The notes under the pieces: generated by a model | The model's input: only the letters and a program-made list of their open reading frames with translations | What the model was told of the DNA's origin: nothing | Database searches by the model: none | Shown: in pieces, positions 8,878-17,590 of the stretch | Position numbering within the stretch: position 1 is the first letter of the stretch | Layout of the letters: each line of letters starts with the position of its first letter | Made by a program: the position numbers and the translations under genes | Assembly: GCA_001919865.1 (NCBI GenBank) | Contig: MNIR01000054.1 | Coordinates: 1-40,771 of the forward strand | Direction: 5' to 3' | DNA length: 40,771 nt | DNA from: Gemmatimonadetes bacterium 13_1_20CM_4_69_16 | GTDB taxonomy: Bacteria; Gemmatimonadota; Gemmatimonadetes; Gemmatimonadales; GWC2-71-9

Positions 8878-9603
8878 GTGAAGCGCAGAGCAGGGGAAGG
8901 GGTTCGCGCCGAGCGCGCCAGGCTGTTCGAGGAGATGCACCGGCGCGGGGAGCCATTCGACTACAGTCGCCGCGCCGCCGAGATCCTGCGTCATCGGTTC
9001 GTCCGCGAGACGGTGCACCGCGTCCACGCCAGTCCGCCGCGGCTGCTCGATGTCGGCTGCAGCATGGGACAGCTGACGGCGCAGCTCGCTGGTCTCCCCC
9101 GGGGGTTGTTCGCGGTGGACCTGTCCCGAACCGCGATCCGCGTGGCGCGGGACCGGTTGCGCGACGCCGCGGCGCCGGCGCGGTTCGTGGTCGCGAGCGC
9201 GACGGCGCTGCCGTTCCGCGAGGAGTCGTTCGCTGTAGTCGTGTTGTCCGACGGATTGCACAGCTGGCAGCTGCCGCCCGAGGAGCGACAGGTCGCGCTC
9301 GCGCAGGCCCATCGAGTGGTCGAGCGCGGCGGCTACGCGGTCCTCACCGAGTACCTGCAGCCGCGCGCCTTCCGAGAATTCGTCGGACAGGTACGCGCCA
9401 GTCCCTTCGAGCTCGTCTCGATCGCCTACCTGTACGACCGCCTGTGGTATCAGTTCGAGTCGTGGTTCAAGGCGATCCGCGGTTGGCGCTGGGTGCGGCG
9501 GCTGTTCGGCAGCATTCCGGTCGCCCTGACGCTGCGGGCCGTTGCACGGCTGCTCGGGCCCCGCGGGTCACGGCACATCTGCGTCGTCGCCCGCCGAACC
9601 TAG
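8878..9603 (+). CDS. class I SAM-dependent methyltransferase
   Basis: The 241-residue product has motif I of the Rossmann-type methyltransferases (LLDVGCSMGQ, residues 56-65), an acidic residue after the next strand (FAVDLSRTAI) and a motif like VASATALPFREESFAVVVLSDGLH, typical of the UbiE/Methyltransf_11 group. It transfers a methyl group from S-adenosylmethionine to a substrate that cannot be read from the sequence. The C-terminal 80 residues are basic and aromatic. The start is GTG 8878, 2 nt after the preceding stop; ATG 8935 is an alternative. It converges on gltB with 7 nt between. Confidence 0.8.
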   Translation: MKRRAGEGVRAERARLFEEMHRRGEPFDYSRRAAEILRHRFVRETVHRVHASPPRLLDVGCSMGQLTAQLAGLPRGLFAVDLSRTAIRVARDRLRDAAAPARFVVASATALPFREESFAVVVLSDGLHSWQLPPEERQVALAQAHRVVERGGYAVLTEYLQPRAFREFVGQVRASPFELVSIAYLYDRLWYQFESWFKAIRGWRWVRRLFGSIPVALTLRAVARLLGPRGSRHICVVARRT

Positions 9604-9610
9604 CGGTCGC

Positions 9611-12600
9611 TCACGGAGCCGGTTCAGCGGCGAGCTCGGCTGGCGGGCTCGCGGCCGGCGCGGCCGGCGCCGTGTGCGGCACCACCTTTCGGAAGAGGCG
9701 GTGGTAGCGATCCCAGGCGTCGAGGATGGCACGGGCTCTTGGGCTCGCGGTCCTTGCGGCGTGCTCGCGCACGAGCTGGAGCAGGGGCTGATCGTCTTCA
9801 GCCTCGACGAGTCGCGCGCCCACCATGTCGCTATTACAGCGAGACGCGAAGTTCCCGACCTCGTCCAGGACGTATGCCGTGCCGTTCGACATCCCCGCGC
9901 CGAAGTTCCGCCCGACCGGTCCCAGTACGACTACGACACCGGCGGTCATGTACTCGCAGCAGTGGTTCCCCGCGCCCTCGATGACGGCGACGGCTCCCGA
10001 GTTGCGCACCGCAAACCGGTCCCCGGCGCGGCCGGCGGCGAACAGCTTCCCACCGGTCGCTCCGTACAGGGCCGTGTTGCCGAGGATCACGTTGCGGTGC
10101 GTGGCACCGGCATACGCCGCCTCGCGGAACGGACGGATCGCGATCTCGCCACCGGACAGTCCCTTGCCCACGTAATCGTTCGCCTCGCCTTCGAGCTCGA
10201 GGTGCATCCCGGGCAGCGCGAACGCCCCGAAGCTCTGACCCGCGCTGCCGCGGAAGCGCAGCCGCACCGCGCCGGACGGGAGCCCGACGTTGCCGTGGCG
10301 CTCCGCGATGCGTCCCGCGATCCGGGCCCCGACCGTCAGGTGGTGGTTGCCGATGTCGTATACCCCGGCGAACGCGCGGCCGCCGGCGAGGCGCGGCCCG
10401 AGCGTTTCCAGGATTTCGTCGTCCAGCGACTGGACACCGGGGCGGTCGTTCCGCTCCACGACGCGCCGCCGGGGCGCGTCCTGTCCCGCGAGCGGATCGG
10501 CGAGAATGAGGGAAAGATCGAGCATCTGTGCCCGTGGCACCTCCGGCCGGTCCACCCGCTCGAGCAGGTCGACCCGGCCGATGATCTCGTCGAGGCGCGC
10601 GTAACCCATCTCCGCCAGGAGTTGCCGCACGTCTTCGGCGATCGCCGTGAAGTACGCCACCACCTGCTCCGGTGTGCCGCGGAACTTGGCCCGCAGCTCG
10701 GGTTGCTGGGTCGCGATGCCGGTCGGGCAGCTGTTCAAGTGACATTGCCGCGCCATCGCGCACCCGATCGCGACGAGGGCGGCGGTGCCGAAGCCATAGG
10801 TCTCGGCGCCCAGCAGCGCCGCGATCACCACGTCCCGGCCGGTGCGCAGTCCACCGTCCACGCGGACTTCGATGCGGTGGCGCAGCCCGTTCTCGATCAG
10901 GAGCGCCTGGGTTTCCGCGAGGCCGAGCTCCCAGGGGGAGCCCGCGTGCTTGATCGACGAGAGCGGCGACGCCCCCGTGCCGCCGTTGTGGCCGGAGACG
11001 AGCACGTAATCCGCGTACGCCTTCGCGACGCCCGCCGCGACGCGCCCCACCCCCGCCTCGGCGACGAGCTTCACGCCCACGCGGGCGCGCGGGTTGACCT
11101 GCTTCAGGTCGTGGATGAGCTGCGCCAAGTCCTCGATCGAGTAGATGTCGTGGTGGGGCGGTGGCGAGATGAGCGGCACGCCCGGCACCGAGTGGCGTAG
11201 CCGGGCGATGAGGGCCGTGACCTTGTGGCCCGGGAGCTGTCCTCCTTCGCCCGGCTTCGAGCCCTGCGCGATCTTGATCTCGAGCTCTTCGGCGCGCACG
11301 AGATAGTGCGTCGTCACGCCGAACCGGCCCGACGCCACTTGCTTGATCGGGTTGTCGGCGCGATCCCCGTTGGGGAGGGGGACGTAGGTGTCGGGGTCCT
11401 CGCCGCCCTCCCCGGAGTTGGAGCGCGCGCCCATGCGGTTCATCCCGATGGCGAGCGTCGCGTGGGCTTCGGGCGAGAGCGCGCCGAGCGACATCGCGGT
11501 ACTGATGAAACGGCGGCGGATCGCCTCGACCGGCTCGACCGCTTCGACGGGGATGGCGGTACCGCCGCGGATCGACAGGAGGTCCCGCGGACCGGCGGGT
11601 CGCCGAGCTGAGACCTTGGAGCGGAACGCCGCGTACCCCTCGCGCTGCAGTGCCGTGACCAGCGGCGGCGACCACCCGTGGTCCTCGCCGTCCCGGCGGT
11701 AGCGCACCCGCCCGTGGTCTGGTAGCACGCGCTCTGCGGAGTCACCCCCACCCCCACCCCCACCCCCACCCCCGTACGCGGACTGGTGCCGGGCCAGGAC
11801 GTCCTCCGCGATCTCCGCGAAGCCGACCCCGCCGATGCTCGAGACCGTCCCGGTGAAACACTGCTCGATCACTTCCCCACCCAGCCCCAGCGCCTCGAAG
11901 ATCTGGGCCCCGCAGTACGAGGACAGGGTCGAGATGCCCATCTTCGACAGCACCTTGAGCAGGCCCTGCTCGGCGGCCGCGCAGAACTTGAGGCGCGCCC
12001 CGCCGGGTGTGGGCCGCGGGGCCGCGGCACTGCCGCGCGCCTTCTCGTGCGCGAACAGGGCGTGCACCGATTGCAGTGCGAGCCAGGGGTGCACCGCCTC
12101 GGCGCCGTACCCGATCAGCGCGGCGAAGTGGTGGATGTCCCAGGCGTCGCCCGCTTGCGCGACGAGGCCCGTCTGGGTGCGCAGGCCGTTCTGCATCAGG
12201 TGCCGATGCACGGCACCGACCGCGAGCAGCATCGGGATCGCGGGGCGGTCGGGCCCCGCGCCCCGATCGCTCAGAATGAGGATCCGGGCGCCCTGACGCA
12301 CGGCACGCCCCGCCGCGCGGCACAGCCGGTCGAGCGCGGTGCGGAGCGCGTCCGCACCGGCCTCGGGTTGCCAGGTGGTCGCGAGGGTGATCGCCTGCAC
12401 GCCGGCGACGTTCTGGAGCGCAGCCATTTCGCCGTCCAGTAGGACGGGGTGGTCGTTCCGCACCAGCCGCAACCCGTCGGGGCCATCGGCGAGCAATGAC
12501 CCGCGGCGCCCCAGGTGCATGCGCAGCGACATCACCAGCGTTTCGCGCAGCGGATCGATCGCCGGGTTCGTCACTTGGGCGAACCGCTGGCGGAAGTACG

Positions 12601-14167
12601 CGTACACGCTCTGCGGCGCGCGCGCGAGCGGCGGGATCGGCGTGTCGTCGCCCATGCTCCAGACCGTATCGTGGCCCGCGCCCCCCATCGGCTCGACCAC
12701 ATAACGCAGGTCCTCGAAGCTCCAGCCGAACGCGAGCTGCCGCGTGACGAGCTCCGCCGGCTCGAGCGACGACGTCACCGCGCCGTCCCCCTTCATTGGC
12801 CGGAGCGGGCGAACGCAGCCGGCCGCCCAACGGGCGTAGGGCCGGCGGCGCGCCACTTCCCGCTTGGCTTCGGCGTTATGGAGAATGGCCTTGCGCCGCG
12901 TGTCCACTACGAGCAGCTCGCCCGGCCCGAGGCTGCCGCTCTCGATGACGTCGCTCGGCGCGATATCCACGAGCCCCACTTCGGACCCGGCGATGACGAG
13001 CCCATCGCGCGTGATCTTGTAGCGGCAGGGGCGCAGCCCGTTACGGTCCAGGGCGGAGCCCGCGATCACCCCGTCCGAGAACGCGAGCGCGGCGGGGCCG
13101 TCCCACGGCTCGACCAGGCACTCGTGGAACTCGTAGAACCCGCGCAGCGCCGGCTCCATCTCGGTCGCGCCGGAATGGGCCTCGGGGACGAGCATCATGA
13201 GCGCGTGCACCGGGTCGCGGCCGGAGCGCACCAGCAGCTCGACCGCGTTGTCGAGGCTCGTCGAATCGCTGCCCTCGGCCCAGATCACGGGCTTGAGGGA
13301 GTCGATCGTCTCTCCCCATACAGGCGACGCGAGCGCCGGCTCGCGGGCACGCATCGCGTTGCGATTGCCCCACAGCGTATTGATTTCGCCGTTGTGGGCG
13401 AGCAGATGGAACGGTTGGGCCAGAGGCCAGCTCGGGCTGGTGTTGGTCGAGTAGCGCTGATGGAACACCGCGATCGCCGTTTCGTAGTCCGGCGACTTCA
13501 AGTCGGGGAAGAACGCCGGAAGCTGTGTGCCCGTGAGCAGCGCCTTGTAGACGAGCGTACGGCACGAGAGCGAGCACACAAAGAACGGCTGTACCTCGGG
13601 ACCCGCATCGGCGATGCGCCGCTCGATCGTGCGGCGGGCGACGTACAGCGCGCGCTCCCACGCGGCCGCATCGGTGCGCCCGTCGGCGGGGGCGGCGATG
13701 AACGCCTGCCGGATGGTGGGACAGGTGGCCCGCGCGCTGTCGCCGAGCACCGCGGCGTCGATGGGGACGTCGCGCCATCCGAGGATGGGGAGACCCCCCT
13801 CTCGCAGCACCGCGTCGATGATCGCGATGGCGCGTCCCAGCGCGGCGTGCTCCGTGGGGAGGAAGAAGACCCCGACCGCGAACGGCTGGTCGGCCTCGAG
13901 CGGCAGCCCGCGGCTGGCTGCGTCGCGGTAGAACAGCTGGGAGGGAATCTGCGTGAGGAGGCCCGCACCGTCGCCCGAGTTGTCGGTCGCGGCGGCACCG
14001 CGGTGGGCCACCCGGGCGAGCGCTTGGAGTGCATGCGCGAGGATCTCGGCGGAGCGCTCGCCCGACGCCCGAGCCACGAAGCCGACGCCGCACGCATCCT
14101 GCTCCCGCCAGGGGTCCAAGTCCGGCGCGCGGCGGTTGGCCCAGTTCGATCGCCTGCCGTCCGGCAT
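9611..14167 (-). CDS. gltB: glutamate synthase large subunit
   Basis: This enzyme converts glutamine and 2-oxoglutarate to two glutamates during ammonia assimilation. The start is ATG 14167, preceded by AGGAG (14177-14173) at 5 nt; the open frame runs further up but only through the leader. The product is 1518 residues, normal for the family. C26 (REQDACGVGF) is the glutaminase nucleophile after pro-peptide removal. Next come the central domain, the FMN-binding synthase domain, the 3Fe-4S cysteines (CAMARQCHLNSCPTG, C-x5-C-x4-C) and the Gly-rich beta-helix domain (GVVVVLGPVGRNFGAGMSNG). A run of ten Gly after QSAY comes from a hexamer repeat. No gltD lies in the window. Its leader holds an intrinsic terminator. 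Confidence 0.97.
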   Translation of the reverse strand: MPDGRRSNWANRRAPDLDPWREQDACGVGFVARASGERSAEILAHALQALARVAHRGAAATDNSGDGAGLLTQIPSQLFYRDAASRGLPLEADQPFAVGVFFLPTEHAALGRAIAIIDAVLREGGLPILGWRDVPIDAAVLGDSARATCPTIRQAFIAAPADGRTDAAAWERALYVARRTIERRIADAGPEVQPFFVCSLSCRTLVYKALLTGTQLPAFFPDLKSPDYETAIAVFHQRYSTNTSPSWPLAQPFHLLAHNGEINTLWGNRNAMRAREPALASPVWGETIDSLKPVIWAEGSDSTSLDNAVELLVRSGRDPVHALMMLVPEAHSGATEMEPALRGFYEFHECLVEPWDGPAALAFSDGVIAGSALDRNGLRPCRYKITRDGLVIAGSEVGLVDIAPSDVIESGSLGPGELLVVDTRRKAILHNAEAKREVARRRPYARWAAGCVRPLRPMKGDGAVTSSLEPAELVTRQLAFGWSFEDLRYVVEPMGGAGHDTVWSMGDDTPIPPLARAPQSVYAYFRQRFAQVTNPAIDPLRETLVMSLRMHLGRRGSLLADGPDGLRLVRNDHPVLLDGEMAALQNVAGVQAITLATTWQPEAGADALRTALDRLCRAAGRAVRQGARILILSDRGAGPDRPAIPMLLAVGAVHRHLMQNGLRTQTGLVAQAGDAWDIHHFAALIGYGAEAVHPWLALQSVHALFAHEKARGSAAAPRPTPGGARLKFCAAAEQGLLKVLSKMGISTLSSYCGAQIFEALGLGGEVIEQCFTGTVSSIGGVGFAEIAEDVLARHQSAYGGGGGGGGGGDSAERVLPDHGRVRYRRDGEDHGWSPPLVTALQREGYAAFRSKVSARRPAGPRDLLSIRGGTAIPVEAVEPVEAIRRRFISTAMSLGALSPEAHATLAIGMNRMGARSNSGEGGEDPDTYVPLPNGDRADNPIKQVASGRFGVTTHYLVRAEELEIKIAQGSKPGEGGQLPGHKVTALIARLRHSVPGVPLISPPPHHDIYSIEDLAQLIHDLKQVNPRARVGVKLVAEAGVGRVAAGVAKAYADYVLVSGHNGGTGASPLSSIKHAGSPWELGLAETQALLIENGLRHRIEVRVDGGLRTGRDVVIAALLGAETYGFGTAALVAIGCAMARQCHLNSCPTGIATQQPELRAKFRGTPEQVVAYFTAIAEDVRQLLAEMGYARLDEIIGRVDLLERVDRPEVPRAQMLDLSLILADPLAGQDAPRRRVVERNDRPGVQSLDDEILETLGPRLAGGRAFAGVYDIGNHHLTVGARIAGRIAERHGNVGLPSGAVRLRFRGSAGQSFGAFALPGMHLELEGEANDYVGKGLSGGEIAIRPFREAAYAGATHRNVILGNTALYGATGGKLFAAGRAGDRFAVRNSGAVAVIEGAGNHCCEYMTAGVVVVLGPVGRNFGAGMSNGTAYVLDEVGNFASRCNSDMVGARLVEAEDDQPLLQLVREHAARTASPRARAILDAWDRYHRLFRKVVPHTAPAAPAASPPAELAAEPAP
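11745..11773 (-). repeat. GGGGGT hexamer repeat inside gltB
   Basis: On the coding strand five runs of five G are separated by single T bases. The unit is 6 bp, so copies keep the frame and add Gly-Gly each. The tract encodes a poly-Gly linker between two gltB domains. Sequences of this form readily fold as G-quadruplexes, and hexamer tracts often vary in copy number. Confidence 0.9.
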
Positions 14168-14384
14168 CGCTGCTCCTGGATGGTCGCCCAAAAAGAAGGC
14201 CCGCTCTCTTTCGGGAGCGGGCCGGGAGATCCTAGCTTGACTGCACCTTACGCCGCCCGGTCGCTCCCGCCCGAAGGACAGGCCGGAATCAGGGTCGGAT
14301 TGGCGTTCGCGGCGCAACGGTTCACGTGGTACCTACCTGATGAATGAGGCCAGATCGACCAGGTCGCATGATTATGCAACCACG
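14168..14384 (-). promoter_or_regulatory. gltB leader, possible transcription attenuator
   Basis: If transcription starts a few bases after the TATATT box, the untranslated leader is about 215 nt. It ends with an intrinsic terminator whose T-run stops only 23 nt before gltB, too close to leave room for another promoter. CGGGAGCG (14269-14262) is complementary over 8 nt to CGCTCCCG inside the terminator (14219-14212), so an alternative anti-terminator fold is possible. A 15-codon open frame (ATG 14369 to TGA 14322) exists but has no ribosome site. I do not recognise a known riboswitch. Confidence 0.5.
14190..14223 (-). terminator. intrinsic terminator in the gltB leader
   Basis: A perfect 9-bp GC-rich stem (GGCCCGCTC with GAGCGGGCC, 14223-14215 and 14206-14198) with an 8-nt loop is followed on the minus strand by TTCTTTTT. 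It lies upstream of gltB rather than downstream of a gene. It could also end transcripts from the ICL/PEP-mutase gene, about 190 nt upstream, but gltB transcripts from the visible promoter must cross it. Confidence 0.8.
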
Positions 14385-14390
14385 GGCATA

Positions 14391-14418
14391 AATATACCCG
14401 CCTCCCTCACGCCGTCAA
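14391..14418 (-). promoter_or_regulatory. strong sigma-70-like promoter for gltB
   Basis: On the minus strand TTGACG (14418-14413) is followed after 16 nt by TATATT (14396-14391), the best promoter match in the window and set in an unusually AT-rich patch. The -35 box includes the TGA stop of the upstream ICL/PEP-mutase family gene. Confidence 0.6.
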
Positions 14419-15254
14419 GTGGGCGGCGCCACCAGTTTCTGGATGTCGCCGAACGGGATCACGAGGTCCGCCATGGTGGCGTACGTACCACGGTCGCGGA
14501 GCTCGACGGCGATGCGGCGGATGAGGCCGAGCGTGGCCTGCACGACGCGTGGGCCGAGGCTCGCGCGACGTACGCCCAGCCGCTCCAGCTCTGAGAGCGG
14601 CGGGGCGGGCGGGCCCGCGATGACGTTGAGCGGGCCGTCGATCTCGCGGGCGAGCTGGCCGATCGTCGCCGCGTCGCTCACGTGCGGGACGAACAGGCAG
14701 TCGGCGCCGGCGGCGTGGTAGGCGTTGGCGCGGCGCACGGCCGCCGCGAACCGCTCGGCTGGCGTCCACTGTTTCACCTCGAACGCGTCGGTCCGCGCGT
14801 TGACGACCAACGGGACCCGAGCCGCCGCGCCCGCTTGCCGCACCGCCCGGATGCGCTCCACCTGTAAGGCGAGGTCGAGCAGCGACCCCTCGTTGGTCCC
14901 GTCCTCGAGATTCAGCCCGATCGCACCCGCCGCGATCACGCCCCGGGCCGTCTCGGCCGCGGCCTCGGGCGTCCGGCCGTAGCCCGCCTCGACGTCCGCG
15001 GTCACCGGGATGCGCACGCTCAGCGCGATGCGGCGGACCACGGCGAGCATCTCTCCACGGCTGATGCGCTCTCCGTCGGGCCACCCCAGTGCCCACGCGA
15101 CCCCGGCGCTGGAGGTCGCGATGGCGGGGAACCCCGCCTCCTCGATCAACCGTGCGCCGATCACGTCCCACGCGTTGGGGAGGACGAGCATGCCAGGTCC
15201 CTCGTGCAGCGCCCGGAACTGCTGGGCCTTTTGAGACTGAGTCGCTGAATTCAT
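14415..15254 (-). CDS. isocitrate lyase/PEP mutase family protein
   Basis: The 279-residue TIM-barrel enzyme of the ICL/PEPM superfamily acts on C-C or C-P bonds of small 2-hydroxy or phosphono acids using Mg2+. Visible signatures are MLVLPNAWDVIGARLIEEAGF near the N-terminus, the metal-binding DVEAGYG loop, GLNLEDGTNEG and VVNARTDAF. The DVEAGYG form lacks the KKCGH loop of true isocitrate lyase, so it is not a glyoxylate-cycle enzyme by appearance; 2-methylisocitrate lyase or oxaloacetate hydrolase-like activity is possible. The start is ATG 15254 with GGGAGG about 6 nt upstream. It is divergent from the S9 peptidase. Its stop lies in the gltB -35 box. Confidence 0.9.
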   Translation of the reverse strand: MNSATQSQKAQQFRALHEGPGMLVLPNAWDVIGARLIEEAGFPAIATSSAGVAWALGWPDGERISRGEMLAVVRRIALSVRIPVTADVEAGYGRTPEAAAETARGVIAAGAIGLNLEDGTNEGSLLDLALQVERIRAVRQAGAAARVPLVVNARTDAFEVKQWTPAERFAAAVRRANAYHAAGADCLFVPHVSDAATIGQLAREIDGPLNVIAGPPAPPLSELERLGVRRASLGPRVVQATLGLIRRIAVELRDRGTYATMADLVIPFGDIQKLVAPPT

Positions 15255-15325
15255 CGATACCTCCCGTGCGCGTCAGGCCTCCCGTTCCATGGGATGCCTC
15301 GGGCGCGACGCTCACTCGCACGATA

Positions 15326-15372
15326 GCCACCGGCCGCTAAGTTTGGGGCACCCAAACTTACCGCTCGGTGGC
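15326..15372. repeat. long interrupted palindrome at the S9 peptidase start
   Basis: An inner perfect 10-bp inverted repeat (TAAGTTTGGG, GCA, CCCAAACTTA; 15338-15360) is nested in a second one (GCCACCG 15326-15332 with CGGTGGC 15366-15372). It lies in the divergent region between two genes and covers the possible GTG start at 15368. As DNA it fits a dimeric-repressor operator. As RNA it is a hairpin next to the peptidase start codon. Confidence 0.75.
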
Positions 15373-15376
15373 CATC

Positions 15377-17587
15377 ATGATTTCTCCACGCTTTCGCCGG
15401 CTGTTCGTGATCAGTCTCGCCGTTCTCGGCGTCGCGCCGCTCGTCGCGCAGTCGCCGCAGGCCGCCGCGCCACCCGCGCTCACCGTGCACGCGATCTGGG
15501 GCACCCGGGAATTCGCCAGCGATCTCGTCTCGCCGACTTGGATGAAGGACGGCGCGGCGTACACGACGATCGACGCCGACAGCGCCGGGCGCACGGACCT
15601 ACACCGGGTCGACGCGGTGTCGGGGCGGCGCGTGCTGTTGGTGCGCGGCGCGGACCTCGTACCACCCGGTGCCCAGCAGCCGGTGTCGATCGAAGAGTAT
15701 CGCTTCTCGGCGGATGGGGCGAAGCTCCTCATCTTCACGGACGCGGCGCGCGTGTGGCGCCAGAACACCAAGGGCACGTACTACGTGTGGGACCTGCCGG
15801 CCAGACGCCTGATCCCGGTGAGCGCGCAGCCCGGCTATCAGATGTTCGCCAAGTTCTCACCCGACGGGCGGATGGTCGCCTTCGTGCGCGCCAACAATAT
15901 CTACGTGACGGACCTGACGACCGGTGCCGAGACCGCGCTGACCGCGGACGGCAACGACGACGTCATCAACGGGACCTCCGACTGGGTGTACGAGGAAGAG
16001 CTCGATCTGCGCGACGCGTTCCGCTGGAGCCCGGATGGCCGCCGGATCGCGTTCTGGCGGCTGGACCAGACGGCGATCCGGCCCTTCTATCTGGTGAACG
16101 CCGACTCGCTTTACCCCGAGCTCCTGCCGGTGCGGTATCCGAAGGCGGGGACGCCGAATTCGGAGGTCAGGATCGGAATCGCGGACCTGGCGACCCGCCG
16201 AACCGCGTGGGTCGACCTCGGATCGGAGAAGGACATTTACGTCGCCGCGATGGACTTCGCCGGATCAGGGAACGAGATCTGGCTCAGCCGTTTGAACCGT
16301 CATCAGAACCGGCTCGACCTGTTGCTCGCGGACGCGACCAGCGGGGCGTCCCGCACCATCATGGCCGACTCGGACGCCGCCTGGGTGGATGCTCACGAGC
16401 CGCGCTGGATCGCGGGAGGCAAGCAGTTCCTGTTCGAAAGCGAGCGGGACGGATACCAGCAGGTGTATTTGTTCGACCGCGCCGGCGCCCTCGTACGCCG
16501 CGTCACACCGGGCGGCTGGGACGTGCTGCAGGTGTTCGGCGTGGACGAAAAAAAGCAGCTGCTGTACTTCACGGGCGCGATCGACGGACCGCTCGGCCGG
16601 CCCCTTCTCTCCATCGGGCTCGACGGCAAGGGTCTGAAACGGCTCTCCGCGGAGCCCGGGAGTCACGGCATCGAGTTCGCACCGACATTCCAGCTCTACG
16701 TCGACACGTACTCGCGCGCCGGCGTCCCTCCGGTGCAAGCCCTGCGGCGGGCGGACGGCAAGGTGGTGCGTACGCTGGCGGACAATGGGTCCCTCACCGC
16801 GAAGGTCGCGGGGCTGAGCCTCCCGCGGCCCGAGTTCCTCACCATCAAGACGCCGGACGGTGTGGAGCTCAACGCCTGGATCATCAAGCCCAAGGGGTTC
16901 GATCCGTCGCATCGCTATCCCCTCCTGATGACCGTGTACGGCGGGCCGGGCTCGCAGACGGTGACCGACGTGTGGGGCGGCGCGAGCTACCTGTGGAACG
17001 AGATGCTGGCGCAAGACGGCTACCTCGTCGCCAGCGTCGACAATCGCGGCACCGGCGCTCGGGGCGCCCGGTTCAAGAAGCAGACCTACCTCCACCTCGG
17101 TCGCTACGAGTCGGCGGATCAGATCGCCGCGGCCCGCTGGTTTGCGGCGCAGCCGTTCGTCGATCCCGACCGCATCGGTATCTGGGGGTGGAGCTACGGC
17201 GGCTACATGAGCTCGCTCACCATGTTCCGCGGCGCCGGCGTGTTCAAGGCGGCACTGGCCGTCGCCCCGGTCACCGACTGGCGCTTCTACGACACCATCT
17301 ACACCGAGCGGTACATGCGCACGCCCCAGGAGAATCCCACGGGCTACGCCGAGGGCGCACCGCTCGCCTACGCCGACAGTCTGAAGGGCCATTTCCTGCT
17401 GGTGCACGGCACGGGCGACGACAACGTGCACTTCCAGAACTCGATCCGGCTGGTCGAGCGCCTCGAGGGGGCCAACAAGCAATTCGATCTGCGGATCTAC
17501 CCCAACAAGACCCACTCGATCGCGGGCGGGAACACGCGCGAGAACTTGTACGGCCTGTTCACGGCGTGGCTGAAGGAGCATCTCTAG
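15377..17587 (+). CDS. S9 family prolyl peptidase (dipeptidyl peptidase IV type)
   Basis: The exported serine peptidase of about 736 residues has a signal peptide (FVISLAVLGVAPLVAQ), an N-terminal beta-propeller of the DPP-IV type (residues about 30-480, e.g. VYEEELDLRDAFRWSPDGRR) and a C-terminal alpha/beta-hydrolase domain. The catalytic residues are visible: Ser606 in GWSYGG, Asp in GTGDDNVH and His in NKTHSI. The EE pair in VYEEELDLR fits the N-terminus-binding motif of aminodipeptidases. It should cleave dipeptides, often X-Pro, from exported or periplasmic peptides. ATG 15377 is chosen; in-frame GTG 15368 lies in the palindrome. It heads an operon with the MFS and acyltransferase genes (3 nt gap, then a 4 nt overlap). 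Confidence 0.93.
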   Translation: MISPRFRRLFVISLAVLGVAPLVAQSPQAAAPPALTVHAIWGTREFASDLVSPTWMKDGAAYTTIDADSAGRTDLHRVDAVSGRRVLLVRGADLVPPGAQQPVSIEEYRFSADGAKLLIFTDAARVWRQNTKGTYYVWDLPARRLIPVSAQPGYQMFAKFSPDGRMVAFVRANNIYVTDLTTGAETALTADGNDDVINGTSDWVYEEELDLRDAFRWSPDGRRIAFWRLDQTAIRPFYLVNADSLYPELLPVRYPKAGTPNSEVRIGIADLATRRTAWVDLGSEKDIYVAAMDFAGSGNEIWLSRLNRHQNRLDLLLADATSGASRTIMADSDAAWVDAHEPRWIAGGKQFLFESERDGYQQVYLFDRAGALVRRVTPGGWDVLQVFGVDEKKQLLYFTGAIDGPLGRPLLSIGLDGKGLKRLSAEPGSHGIEFAPTFQLYVDTYSRAGVPPVQALRRADGKVVRTLADNGSLTAKVAGLSLPRPEFLTIKTPDGVELNAWIIKPKGFDPSHRYPLLMTVYGGPGSQTVTDVWGGASYLWNEMLAQDGYLVASVDNRGTGARGARFKKQTYLHLGRYESADQIAAARWFAAQPFVDPDRIGIWGWSYGGYMSSLTMFRGAGVFKAALAVAPVTDWRFYDTIYTERYMRTPQENPTGYAEGAPLAYADSLKGHFLLVHGTGDDNVHFQNSIRLVERLEGANKQFDLRIYPNKTHSIAGGNTRENLYGLFTAWLKEHL

Positions 17588-17590
17588 TCG

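Noticed and set aside
9542-11200. Long plus-strand open frames across gltB (also 12515-14347)
   Set aside because: Composition is typical of antisense shadow frames, and gltB on the other strand has all catalytic and iron-sulphur motifs.
14168-14384. T-box or glutamine riboswitch before gltB
   Set aside because: GGTACCACGTG loosely recalls a T-box bulge, but the rest of the consensus and a specifier stem are not visible. The glutamine-riboswitch core was not found either.
15251-15490. Small minus-strand ORF across the divergent region
   Set aside because: It covers the palindrome and the S9 signal peptide and has no ribosome site or sensible composition.
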